Part shown: piece by piece, positions 1 to 7,358 of the stretch
Position numbering within the stretch: position 1 is the first letter of the stretch
Layout: each line of letters starts with the position of its first letter
NCBI GenBank assembly: GCA_002450015.1
Contig: DJYG01000026.1
Coordinates: 1 to 22,298 of the forward strand
From: Cyanobacteria bacterium UBA6984
GTDB lineage: Bacteria; Cyanobacteriota; Vampirovibrionia; Gastranaerophilales; Gastranaerophilaceae
DNA: 22,298 nt
Direction: 5' to 3'
Notes under the pieces: model-generated
Database searches by the model: none
What the model was told of the DNA's origin: nothing
Seen by the model: the letters and a program-made list of their open reading frames with translations, nothing else
Translations under genes and position numbers: made by a program

Positions 1-2
1 TC

Positions 3-62
3 ACCAAAACAGGTCTTCAGTACCAATATGTTGAAGGATTTTTGAAAAAGCACTATGAGTGA
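3..62 (+). CDS. C-terminal fragment of a gene cut by the window start
   Basis: The third frame is open from the window edge and ends at TGA (60-62), giving the tail TKTGLQYQYVEGFLKKHYE. The mix of charged and aromatic residues looks like a real protein end, and no other frame reads as far. The family cannot be named from 19 residues. It is read on +, the same direction as the following genes, but 202 bases of repeat-rich DNA separate it from the pilin gene. The call rests only on the open frame and plausible composition. Confidence 0.35.
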   Translation, partial: TKTGLQYQYVEGFLKKHYE

Positions 63-110
63 ACAGTAATGAGTAAACTGTGACCTGTGAATAGTGACTT
101 TAGCAAGTAA

Positions 111-127
111 GTTGGGTGAAACCCAAC
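111..127. repeat. Small perfect hairpin (GTTGGGT-GAA-ACCCAAC)
   Basis: A 7-bp perfect stem closes a GAA loop just after the end of the truncated gene. There is no T-tract on either strand, so it is unlikely to be a standard intrinsic terminator. Together with the palindromic element at 155-226 it makes 63-264 a repeat-type intergenic region with no gene I can see. Confidence 0.5.
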
Positions 128-154
128 AAAACTTTCAAAACAGTAACATAAACT

Positions 155-226
155 GTCATTCTGAGGTACGAAGTACCGAAGAATCTTTTACAAACAACTG
201 GATACTTCGCTAGCGCTCAGTATGAC
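155..226. repeat. REP/MITE-like imperfect palindrome, 72 bp
   Basis: The outer arms are GTCATTCTGAG (155-165) and CTCAGTATGAC (216-226), inverted with one mismatch. Further inside, CGAAGAATC faces GATACTTCG with another mismatch, and short GGTACGAAGTACC and GCTAGCGC palindromes sit in each arm. This is the architecture of dispersed REP or MITE elements that fold into a cruciform. No coding potential is evident. It ends about 40 bp upstream of the pilin start, so it lies in the leader or promoter region of that gene. Confidence 0.6.
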
Positions 227-264
227 GAAAATATAAATAAAGAAATAAAGAAAGGAAGAATAAC

Positions 265-1020
265 ATGCTAAAAAAAATATTATTTAAAGTTCACAGTTCA
301 CTTTTTTCTAAAACAATTGCGTTCACCCTAGCAGAAACATTAATTGTAATGGGTATAATTGGTGTTGTTGCAGCATTGACACTTCCAAATTTAAATAGTT
401 CAACAGGTGACAAAGAAAAAGTTGCAAAAGTAAAGAAAATTTATTCAAACCTTAATGATGCACTTGGTAGAGCTCAGGCTGTCTATGGACCAGTTGATGA
501 GTGGTGTGTCGGATATTCTGGAAGTTGCAAGCAACGCCATTTTGACAGAATAACTGAATTTATGAAAATTTCAAAAAAATGTGATTCTATAACTGCATGT
601 TCACTTCAATTTGACAAAAACGGTACTAGTGGTACTGATGGATATTTTTCTGCTATACTTTCTGATGGCACAATAATATCTTTACATTCTAATTTCAACT
701 ACTCCACGACAAACTTAACTTACACTCCACCATCATTTAAATTTGATATAGATGGATTGAACAAAGGGGCAGATCAACAAGGAAAAGATATTTTTGAATT
801 TTTTTATAATAATAATGGGATATATGCTGAGGATATAATGAGTAATACATCAAGGCATGTTTATGCTTATAGCAGTAATGGTTATTTTTTTAACGGTGCA
901 GACGCTGCCGCATGGATAATAAACTTCGGCAACATGGATTATCTAAAGACAACTGATGGTACTACATGCCCTAATAGTAGTATAAAACTAACATCAGGTG
1001 GTAATCATAGTTGCAAATAA
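265..1020 (+). CDS. Type IV pilin-like / type II secretion pseudopilin-like protein
   Basis: This 251-aa protein has a class III signal peptide: a basic leader MLKKILFKVHSSLFSKTIA (1-19), then FTLAETL with the invariant Glu at +5, and a hydrophobic helix to about residue 43 (IVMGIIGVVAALTLPNL). Prepilin peptidase should cut before Phe20 and the helix would then pack into a pilus or pseudopilus. The residue before the cut is Ala rather than the usual Gly. The globular domain is not recognisable by family but carries six cysteines (CVGYSGSC, CDSITAC, TTCPN and a C-terminal HSCK), compatible with three disulphides outside the inner membrane. AAAGGAAG lies a few bases before the ATG as Shine-Dalgarno. 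No pilus assembly genes are nearby, so it may be one of many scattered pilin-like genes. Whether it is a major pilin, minor pilin or pseudopilin cannot be decided. Confidence 0.85.
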   Translation: MLKKILFKVHSSLFSKTIAFTLAETLIVMGIIGVVAALTLPNLNSSTGDKEKVAKVKKIYSNLNDALGRAQAVYGPVDEWCVGYSGSCKQRHFDRITEFMKISKKCDSITACSLQFDKNGTSGTDGYFSAILSDGTIISLHSNFNYSTTNLTYTPPSFKFDIDGLNKGADQQGKDIFEFFYNNNGIYAEDIMSNTSRHVYAYSSNGYFFNGADAAAWIINFGNMDYLKTTDGTTCPNSSIKLTSGGNHSCK

Positions 1021-1068
1021 AAATCACGAAAACATGTAAAATACGTGTAAAAAATCGCAATATTGCTA

Positions 1069-1102
1069 TTTACAACAAAAATTCAGGCTTTATAATATAG
1101 GT
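1069..1102 (+). promoter_or_regulatory. Promoter directly abutting the radical SAM start codon
   Basis: TTTACA (1069-1074), a 16-bp spacer and a perfect TATAAT (1091-1096) are followed by only six bases before the ATG at 1103. Transcription would normally start about seven bases after the -10 box, that is on the ATG itself. There is no Shine-Dalgarno in the gap apart from a weak AGG two bases from the ATG, too close to work. The mRNA is predicted to be leaderless. Confidence 0.65.
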
Positions 1103-1726
1103 ATGAATACACTTGTTTACTCTATTGATGACAATGCCGAAAATGCTAAAACACTTTATGTAAACTTGACTAATAAGTGTACAAATGCTTGTGTATTCTG
1201 TATTAGAACTACTGTTGATGCCATAAAAGGCAAAAACATGTGGCTTGAAAATGAAGATATTACAACAAAAGACGTTATTGCTCAGTTAGAAAAGTTTAAT
1301 AAGCCGGAAGAAGTTGTATTCTGCGGTTATGGCGAACCTCTTATGAAATTAAATGTTTTAAAAGGGGTTTGTGCGTATTTAAAACAAAATAATATAAAAG
1401 TGCGAATTAATACAAACGGGATAGGTAATGTTGTTAATAACAGAAACATTTTACCTGAAATTGTAAATTTAGTTGATGAAATTTCAATTAGTTTAAATGC
1501 TCCAACTGAAGAACAATATAACGAAATTTCAAAACCAAAATCAAAAAAAGCTTATAAAGAAATGCTTGACTTTGCAAAAAAATGCGTTGAAAATGATATT
1601 AAAACAACTTTAACAGTTGTAGATGAACACCCTGATTATACACTTGATATTCCTGCTTGTAAAAAAATAGCAGATGAAATAGGTGCTGATTTTAGGGTTA
1701 GAAAATGGTTAAATAACGGATATTAG
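1103..1726 (+). CDS. Radical SAM protein, probably the TatD-associated family
   Basis: This 207-aa protein has the radical SAM signature CX3CX2C as CTNACVFC (Cys26, Cys30, Cys33), which binds a [4Fe-4S] cluster that cleaves S-adenosylmethionine. A GEP motif follows at 77-79 in VVFCGYGEPL, then RINTNG and a DEISISLNAP strand typical of the partial TIM barrel. Its short length and the context YVNLTNKCTNACVFCIR resemble the family named for its link to TatD nucleases (TIGR04038-like); the substrate of that family is not known to me. No tatD gene is in the window, so the family call is by recognition of the signature only. It is followed 32 bases later by the acetate-CoA ligase on the same strand, but that gene has its own good Shine-Dalgarno. 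Start chosen at 1103 because the promoter lies immediately upstream. Confidence 0.85.
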   Translation: MNTLVYSIDDNAENAKTLYVNLTNKCTNACVFCIRTTVDAIKGKNMWLENEDITTKDVIAQLEKFNKPEEVVFCGYGEPLMKLNVLKGVCAYLKQNNIKVRINTNGIGNVVNNRNILPEIVNLVDEISISLNAPTEEQYNEISKPKSKKAYKEMLDFAKKCVENDIKTTLTVVDEHPDYTLDIPACKKIADEIGADFRVRKWLNNGY

Positions 1727-1758
1727 TATATTGTAGAAATGAAAGGAAAGGAAAACAA

Positions 1759-3924
1759 ATGCTAAAAGAACAATTAGACAAAATCATGTGTCCTAAGACT
1801 ATTGCAGTTGTTGGTGCTTCTACAAAAGAACACACAATTGGTTCAGACATTATGAAAAGATTACAAGAGTACAAATTTACAGGTAAAATATACCCAATTA
1901 ATCCAAAAGGCGGAATAATTGAAGGACTACAAGCATATACAACAGTAAATGAAGTTCCTGAAAGTATTGATTTGGCAATTATTGTTGTAAATTCAAAATT
2001 TGTGTTATCAACAATCGATCAATGTAACGAAAAAGGCATTAAAGGATTATGTATAATCACAGCTGGTTTTAAAGAAACAGGCAAAGAAGGTGCTGAACTT
2101 GAAAAACAATTAGTTGAAAAATTAAATGAATATGGTATGAGATGCGTAGGTCCAAACTGCTTAGGTGTTGTTAACACTAACCCTGAAATCAGAATGGACG
2201 GATGTTTTGCTGAAAGCTTACCTGAACGCGGACACATCGGCTTTGTATCTCAATCAGGTGCTTTAGGCGGCGGTATTTTAAATATTTTAAAAGACTTGAA
2301 CCTTGGTTTTGCGCAATTCATTTCAATCGGAAACCAAGCAGATGTTAACGCTGAAACTGCATTAGAATATTGGGAAAATGATGATGATGTTCAACAAATG
2401 TTGTTATACATGGAATCAATACAAAATCCTGCAAACTTTAGAAAATTAGCTTCAAGAATTTCTAAGAAAAAACCTATTCTTGCTTTAAAAGCAGGTCGTT
2501 CAGCAGCAGGTGCATCAGCAGCATCTTCTCACACAGGTTCATTAGCAGGTGCAGATAAAGCAGCTAACGCTTTATTAGCTCAATCAGGTGTTATCAGAGA
2601 ATATTCATTGAAAAACTTATTCTCAACAGCAAAAGTATTTGCTAACTGCCCTATTCCAAAAGGAAACAGAGTAGCTATCATTACAAACTCAGGCGGCCCT
2701 GGTATCATGGCAACTGACGCTGTATGTGAATATGGTATGGAAATGGCTAAAATTACAGATGAAACAAAAGAAAAATTAAGAAGTTTCTTACCTGCAGCAG
2801 CATCTGTTAAAAACCCAATCGACATGATTGCATCTGCTCCAATTGAACACTACAAAGAAACATTAAAAACAGTTATTGCTGACGAAAATGTTGATATGAT
2901 TATGGTAATTTACTTGCCATTCTTAGGCTTAAAAGATATTGATGTTGCAAAAGCAGTTATGGAAATTAAAGCACAATATCCTGAAAAACCGGTTATTGGT
3001 GTATTCATGACTAAGAGCAAATTCTTTACTGCATTATCAGATATGGATGTAAATATGCCATTCTTTATGTATGCAGAAGAAGCAGCAGAAGGATTTATGA
3101 GATTAGACCAACAACGTAAATGGATTGCAAGACCTGAAGGAAAAATTCCTTGCTACGATGTTGACAGAAAGAAAGCAGAAGAAATCATATATCAAGCATT
3201 GAAAGAAGATAGAGCTCAATTAACAACTCGTGAATCTATTGATGTATTAGATGCTTACGGTATCAGAGTATGTAAATCAGGCTTTGCCACTAACGAAGAA
3301 GAAGTTGTTTCATTAGGTAACTCAATCGGCTACCCTGTTGTAATGAAAATGACTTCTAAAACAACATCACACAAAACAGATGTTGGCGGTGTTAGAGTAA
3401 ACATTCAATCAGAAGAACAATTAAGAGCTGAATACAAAGACTTGTTATCTAAACTTGAAGAAAAAGGTCTTTTAGATGGTCTTGAAGGTGTAATTATTCA
3501 AGAAATGGTTAAAGGTAACAGAGAAATGGTTTGTGGTATCGCAACTGATCCTCAATACGGTCCAATGATGATGTTCGGTTTAGGTGGTGTATTTATTGAA
3601 GTTATGAAAGACGTAACTTTCAGAATTGCTCCATTAACTGACGTTGATGCTGAAGAAATGATTAAATCAGTAAAAGCATACAAATTATTGGAAGGTGCAA
3701 GAGGAACAAAACCTGCTGATATGAACCAAATCCAAGAAACATTATTGAGATTATCTCAATTAGTTTCAGACTACAAATTCATCGACGAATTAGATATTAA
3801 CCCATTGTTAATTTCTGAAAAAACAGGTGAAGGTATTGCAGTTGACGGTCGTATCAAAGTAAGACTTGAAGAAGCAAAAGAATCTTTAGGCTTAACTTGT
3901 GCAGCTTGCGGTTGCAGCAAGTAG
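1759..3924 (+). CDS. Acetate--CoA ligase (ADP-forming), fused alpha and beta subunits
   Basis: The 721-aa protein should interconvert acetyl-CoA + ADP + Pi with acetate + CoA + ATP (or a related acyl-CoA), making ATP by substrate-level phosphorylation in the cytosol. Domain order: CoA-binding Rossmann domain (about 1-135, with VVGAS at 17-21 and GPNCLG at 131-136), CoA-ligase domains (about 150-460, QSGAL at 165-169), and a C-terminal ATP-grasp domain (about 485-710, with SHKTDVGGV and IIQEMVKGNREMVCG). The phosphorylated histidine of the family is His258 in SSHTGSLAG. There is no acetyltransferase (GNAT) domain, which separates it from the Pat-type protein acetyltransferases of similar layout. 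An AAAGGAAAGG Shine-Dalgarno precedes the ATG. The last residues, CAACGC plus SK, form an odd cysteine-rich tail not expected in the family. Such enzymes are typical of fermentative anaerobes. Confidence 0.92.
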   Translation: MLKEQLDKIMCPKTIAVVGASTKEHTIGSDIMKRLQEYKFTGKIYPINPKGGIIEGLQAYTTVNEVPESIDLAIIVVNSKFVLSTIDQCNEKGIKGLCIITAGFKETGKEGAELEKQLVEKLNEYGMRCVGPNCLGVVNTNPEIRMDGCFAESLPERGHIGFVSQSGALGGGILNILKDLNLGFAQFISIGNQADVNAETALEYWENDDDVQQMLLYMESIQNPANFRKLASRISKKKPILALKAGRSAAGASAASSHTGSLAGADKAANALLAQSGVIREYSLKNLFSTAKVFANCPIPKGNRVAIITNSGGPGIMATDAVCEYGMEMAKITDETKEKLRSFLPAAASVKNPIDMIASAPIEHYKETLKTVIADENVDMIMVIYLPFLGLKDIDVAKAVMEIKAQYPEKPVIGVFMTKSKFFTALSDMDVNMPFFMYAEEAAEGFMRLDQQRKWIARPEGKIPCYDVDRKKAEEIIYQALKEDRAQLTTRESIDVLDAYGIRVCKSGFATNEEEVVSLGNSIGYPVVMKMTSKTTSHKTDVGGVRVNIQSEEQLRAEYKDLLSKLEEKGLLDGLEGVIIQEMVKGNREMVCGIATDPQYGPMMMFGLGGVFIEVMKDVTFRIAPLTDVDAEEMIKSVKAYKLLEGARGTKPADMNQIQETLLRLSQLVSDYKFIDELDINPLLISEKTGEGIAVDGRIKVRLEEAKESLGLTCAACGCSK

Positions 3925-3943
3925 TTATTTTATAAAAAAGCTA

Positions 3944-3980
3944 TAAAAAAACTGGCGGACATTGCCCGCCAGTTTTTTTA
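3944..3980. terminator. Bidirectional intrinsic terminator between convergent genes
   Basis: An 8-bp GC-rich stem ACTGGCGG (3951-3958) / CCGCCAGT (3966-3973) with a 7-base loop has seven A's before it and seven T's after it. It can therefore stop transcripts of the acetate-CoA ligase (+) and of the coiled-coil gene (-), whose stop codon is at 3978. Confidence 0.92.
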
Positions 3981-5723
3981 TGTTTTATGCTCATCTTGCT
4001 TAATTTTAATAGCGTAAGCCTTTTGAATATCAGTATCATTAGCATTAGGATATTTTTTAAGATATTCGTCTTTAAATTGTTTATACTCTGATGAGTTCGT
4101 ATCTACATGTATATCATCTTTTTTATCAGGAGTGTGAGTTCCATCTGTTACTGCCTGATTGCCGGCTGGTGTATCTGTTTTACCCTCAGGTTTAGCATCA
4201 GGTTTTTCTTTAGTCTTAGCCTCAGTTTTAGTTGATGCATCATTATCAGTTGCAGGTGTGCCTAAGGCTACCTCTGCTTTTCCAATAGATGCCGTTAAAT
4301 CACTTTGCCTTGTTTGTAGTGATGTTAATATAGTTTGATTTGAACTAAGCTTAGCTTTTGCTGTTGCCTGACCCTTTTCTTTATTTATTGCTAAGTTTTT
4401 ATAATCATCACCTTGTTGTCTCAAAATATTAATTAAATTTTCATTTTCAGATTTATCTTTTTGAACAGAATCTGCGTTTTGTTTAAGAGTCTCGTTAGCA
4501 TCAATATAACCTTTTAATTGGTTTGCATAATTATCAATTTGTTTTTTTGCTTGTGCAACTTGTTGTTGTGCGTCATCTTTTTCTTTAACAATATCAGCAA
4601 GTGTTTTTTCACCAACAGAAATACTTCCTGCAACCTCCATCATTGCTGTATGATCTTTTTCACGTTGTTTTTGTACGTCTTTTAATTCTTTTTCTTTGTC
4701 TTCTTTAGCTTTTTTAGCAACATTAATTTTGTTTTTAGCATCTTTTATAGCTTTATTCCTTGCATCTACTAATTTTTTATCTTCTTTACCATCTTTGGTA
4801 ACTTCCATCTTTTCAGCTTTATCTAAATTACCTTCAGCTTCACCTATTTTTCCTTGAGCTTCTTCTACAGCTGTTTCAAGACCTGGAATTACAGTATCAG
4901 CTGTATTGACTGCTTCTTGATATGTTGAGAATTTATTTTGCAAGTCTTCTAGTGTACCTTTTTGCTTACCTTCTTGATTAACTTTTATTTCTACAATACC
5001 TTCTGTTTTACCTAATACTGTTTTAGTTTCATCAGAAAGCTTTTCAACATTTATTTTACATTCACCATTTTCAGCTTTTTGTTTCGTTATTTCTGATATA
5101 TCTTTATTACAAATTTCAACTTTTTTATCAGCGGCAGCTTTTGTATTAGCACATTCTTTAGCATCTTCTTTTATTTGTCCTAATACTTCATTAAATTCAC
5201 CATTAGCTGCCTTTTCTAAAGCTCCATTTTCTTTAGTTATTGTTTGTATTTGTCCATTTACATTATCAAGTTCACCTCTAGCTTTATTAAGACCTAACTC
5301 TAGAGCAGCTTTATTTTTTGAACTCTTATTGCTTTCATAAGCGGTTATTAAATTATCCAAATTTTGGCTTGTTGTAAGTGGTTTAGCATTATTATTGTTG
5401 TTGTTTTGATTACCACCGGAACTGTCACCTTTTATAGCACCAAGAACTGTAGCACCCATCGAAGCTACTGCTGTACCGATAGCTAAAGCTTTTTCAAGGC
5501 CTGACATTGATGTATCATTATCACCATCTCCACCGGTAACTTGATATTGTGTATTAACATCGTTTGACACTTTGTTCATATCTGATTCTATGCTATTTTT
5601 TACATTACTAAATGACTGGTTTGCAACTGAAGTTATACCACTGGCATCTTCTGCTTTTTGATGTTTTGTATTGAGATTTAAATATTTACTTTTATAAGCA
5701 TCACTTTTATTAACACTTTCCAT
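3978..5723 (-). CDS. Large coiled-coil protein of unknown function
   Basis: I do not recognise a family for this 581-aa protein. Residues 1-70 are polar. Residues about 75-97 (GLEKALAIGTAVASMGATVLGAI) are hydrophobic enough for one membrane segment or a buried helix. A low-complexity GGNQNNNNNN linker follows, and then roughly residues 110-500 are rich in Lys, Glu, Gln, Asn and Ala with long stretches of heptad-like helix (predicted coiled coil). The C-terminal third contains a Lys/Pro/Glu/Thr linker (KTKEKPDAKPEGKTDTP) and a short helical tail. Three cysteines cluster near residues 185-215. There is no signal peptide. AAAAGGAG eight bases before the ATG is the Shine-Dalgarno. It sits 212 bases downstream of a LuxR-type gene on the same strand. 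A structural, surface or secretion-associated role is possible but not shown. Confidence 0.75.
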   Translation of the reverse strand: MESVNKSDAYKSKYLNLNTKHQKAEDASGITSVANQSFSNVKNSIESDMNKVSNDVNTQYQVTGGDGDNDTSMSGLEKALAIGTAVASMGATVLGAIKGDSSGGNQNNNNNNAKPLTTSQNLDNLITAYESNKSSKNKAALELGLNKARGELDNVNGQIQTITKENGALEKAANGEFNEVLGQIKEDAKECANTKAAADKKVEICNKDISEITKQKAENGECKINVEKLSDETKTVLGKTEGIVEIKVNQEGKQKGTLEDLQNKFSTYQEAVNTADTVIPGLETAVEEAQGKIGEAEGNLDKAEKMEVTKDGKEDKKLVDARNKAIKDAKNKINVAKKAKEDKEKELKDVQKQREKDHTAMMEVAGSISVGEKTLADIVKEKDDAQQQVAQAKKQIDNYANQLKGYIDANETLKQNADSVQKDKSENENLINILRQQGDDYKNLAINKEKGQATAKAKLSSNQTILTSLQTRQSDLTASIGKAEVALGTPATDNDASTKTEAKTKEKPDAKPEGKTDTPAGNQAVTDGTHTPDKKDDIHVDTNSSEYKQFKDEYLKKYPNANDTDIQKAYAIKIKQDEHKT

Positions 5724-5748
5724 ATATACACTCCTTTTTTACCTACAT

Positions 5749-5779
5749 ACACATGTGTTCTCGGTACTTTTGTACAAAA
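5749..5779. promoter_or_regulatory. Two perfect palindromes upstream of the coiled-coil gene, candidate operators
   Basis: ACACATGTGT (5749-5758) and TTTTGTACAAAA (5768-5779) are perfect palindromes, 10 and 12 bp, spaced nine bases apart and 26-56 bases upstream of the coiled-coil start codon. Their position suits binding by a dimeric regulator, and the neighbouring LuxR-type protein is an obvious candidate, but no site preference is known for it. The rest of 5780-5935 is AT-rich with no gene visible. Confidence 0.4.
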
Positions 5780-5935
5780 ACTTTAGTAGCAAATAATAAA
5801 AATATTATAAATCTTTACAATTGTTAATAAACTTTTGTGAAATTTTGAGAAGTGTAAATTTTGTGTTACTTTGAGCGACAATAATTTACTATTTGTGTTT
5901 TTGTATATGTTTGTTAGATATGGTTAAGTAAACGC

Positions 5936-6154
5936 TTAATTATTGCTGCTGTCTGTCGCAAGCAGCATATATACGCCTTTTACAGCTGCCTCTACTCTGT
6001 TTGACACATTTAACTTATGTAAAATAGAACTTACATGCGCTTTTACAGTCGAGATACTTATGTAAAGATGTTTTGAAATACTTTTGTTTGTTTCTCCTTT
6101 GATTAATTCTTTTAGTACAATTTTTTCCATGTTTGTTAAGTGTTCTTCTTCCAT
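5936..6154 (-). CDS. Stand-alone LuxR/GerE-type helix-turn-helix regulator
   Basis: This 72-aa protein is almost entirely a LuxR C-terminal DNA-binding domain. Landmarks are LTNMEKIVLKELIKGETNKSI (first two helices), then SISTVKAHVSSILHKLNV (the recognition helix and dimer region with the conserved TVKxH and KL motifs), then RVEAAVKG. It lacks the receiver or ligand domain usually fused in front, like small GerE-type regulators. GGAAG about seven bases before the ATG is a fair Shine-Dalgarno. It is upstream of and co-oriented with the coiled-coil gene, and divergent from lpxA. The 243 bases between it and lpxA are extremely AT-rich (over 80% by eye), with no gene I trust. Confidence 0.85.
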   Translation of the reverse strand: MEEEHLTNMEKIVLKELIKGETNKSISKHLYISISTVKAHVSSILHKLNVSNRVEAAVKGVYMLLATDSSNN

Positions 6155-6397
6155 AGCTTTCTTCCTTTCTTTAATATATTTTTTTATTTTAGTAAAAAAC
6201 TATTCAAATTTTTATTAGGCTTTAAGATAATTTTTTATTTTTTATATTTATATTTTAATAATATTTTAATAAAATTTTTACATATATTTGCCTGTTTAAA
6301 ATTTTCATACAAATATATTAAATTTTTGTAAAAAAAATTAAAATTTTAATTATTTATTATATATTTAATAATGTAATTATTAATTTGGGAGAACAAA

Positions 6398-7204
6398 ATG
6401 ATACATTCATCAGCCATAATTCACGAAACAGCTAAAATTGCAGATGATGCATATATAGGACCAAATGTTGTTATTGGTGAAAATGTTGTTATCGGAAGCG
6501 GTACGAGAGTTATTGCAAGTGCATTTATTGAATTTGCCGAAATTGGCAAAAATTGTACTATAAGTCCGTTTGCAACAGTAGGCTCAGAACCTCAAGATTT
6601 AGGATATAAAGGTGAACCAACAAAAGTGGTTATAGGCGATGATGTTATTATAAAAGAAAATGTAACTGTGCACAGAGGTGCAGCATGCGGTGATTTTACA
6701 ACACATATAGGTAATAAATGTTTGTTGATGGCAGGTGTTCATGTTGCCCATAACTGTGTTTTGGCTGATCAAGTTATTATGGCTAACCTTGCTACACTCG
6801 GTGGACATTGCCATGTTGGTTTTGGTGCTTGGCTTGGCGGCATGACAGTTTTCCATCAAAATGTTAGAGTTGGTGATATGGCTATAATTAGCGGTTTTTC
6901 AGCAACAAGACAGGATATTTTACCTTATTCTAAAGGCGAGGGAAGACCTCCTGTTCCAAAAGGATTAAATGTTGTTGCAATGAGAAGACGTGGTGTTTCT
7001 AAAGAAGATAGAATAAATACTAATAATGCTTTTAAGCTTCTTGTTTCTCCAGAATATAATACAACTCAAGCTATTGAAAAAATTAAGGCTGAAATACCTA
7101 TGAATGAATACATTGAAAAAATGATTGAATTTATTAAATCTTCCAAAAGGGGTGTTCTTTTAAAATCGCATAAACAAGGTTTTGAAAGCCTTGATGAAGA
7201 TTAA
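6398..7204 (+). CDS. lpxA: UDP-N-acetylglucosamine acyltransferase (LpxA), first step of lipid A synthesis
   Basis: The 268-aa protein should transfer a 3-hydroxyacyl chain from acyl carrier protein to UDP-GlcNAc in the cytosol. The N-terminal two thirds are hexapeptide repeats of a left-handed beta helix (IGPNVVIGENVVIGSGT and so on), and the C-terminal part is helical. Family landmarks are QDLGYKGEPT (66-75), VHRG (91-94), HVAHNC with catalytic His118 (His125 in E. coli LpxA) and His115, GGHCHVG (His137) and VFHQ (His153). MRRRGVSKE matches the LpxA linker before the helical domain. GGGAG lies seven bases before the ATG. The usual neighbours lpxC, fabZ, lpxD and lpxB are not present here, so the gene is isolated. 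It implies an outer membrane with lipid A or a related glycolipid. Confidence 0.93.
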   Translation: MIHSSAIIHETAKIADDAYIGPNVVIGENVVIGSGTRVIASAFIEFAEIGKNCTISPFATVGSEPQDLGYKGEPTKVVIGDDVIIKENVTVHRGAACGDFTTHIGNKCLLMAGVHVAHNCVLADQVIMANLATLGGHCHVGFGAWLGGMTVFHQNVRVGDMAIISGFSATRQDILPYSKGEGRPPVPKGLNVVAMRRRGVSKEDRINTNNAFKLLVSPEYNTTQAIEKIKAEIPMNEYIEKMIEFIKSSKRGVLLKSHKQGFESLDED

Positions 7205-7227
7205 TAAAAATTTTTGTAAATTTTTAC

Positions 7228-7256
7228 TTGACAAAAACGGTTAAATTATAGATAAT
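7228..7256 (+). promoter_or_regulatory. Sigma70-type promoter downstream of lpxA
   Basis: TTGACA (7228-7233), a 17-bp spacer and GATAAT (7251-7256) make a near-consensus promoter pointing away from lpxA into a region with no gene on +. The predicted start is near 7263. Confidence 0.65.
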
Positions 7257-7261
7257 AAAGG

Positions 7262-7351
7262 TGCAGGGGTTGTAATAATATATAATGTGAAGGATTTTTC
7301 CCTGCAAGTTTGTTTTTACACCATTACTATTTTTTAGTAGTGGTTTTTTTT
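7262..7351 (+). ncRNA. Candidate small RNA, about 90 nt
   Basis: Between the promoter at 7228-7256 and a strong terminator ending at 7351 there is room for an RNA of about 90 nt and no open reading frame. The predicted 5' end pairs TGCAGGG (7262-7268) with CCCTGCA (7300-7306), seven perfect base pairs closing a 31-nt AU-rich loop. A terminator hairpin follows. I do not recognise it as 6S, SRP RNA, RNase P or a riboswitch. It could also be a trailer of the lpxA mRNA, since lpxA ends only 24 bases before the -35 box. Confidence 0.5.
7320..7351 (+). terminator. Intrinsic terminator
   Basis: The stem ACCATTACTA (7320-7329) / TAGTAGTGGT (7335-7344) has one G·U pair and a five-T loop, and is followed by eight T's (7344-7351). 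It terminates the candidate small RNA and any lpxA read-through, eight bases before the end of the convergent dnaE gene. Confidence 0.85.
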
Positions 7352-7358
7352 ATCAGAT

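Noticed and set aside
6140..6331. A 63-aa Phe/Leu/Tyr/Lys-rich reading frame on +
   Set aside because: It starts within the LuxR-type gene on the other strand, is a by-product of extreme AT content and has no ribosome site.
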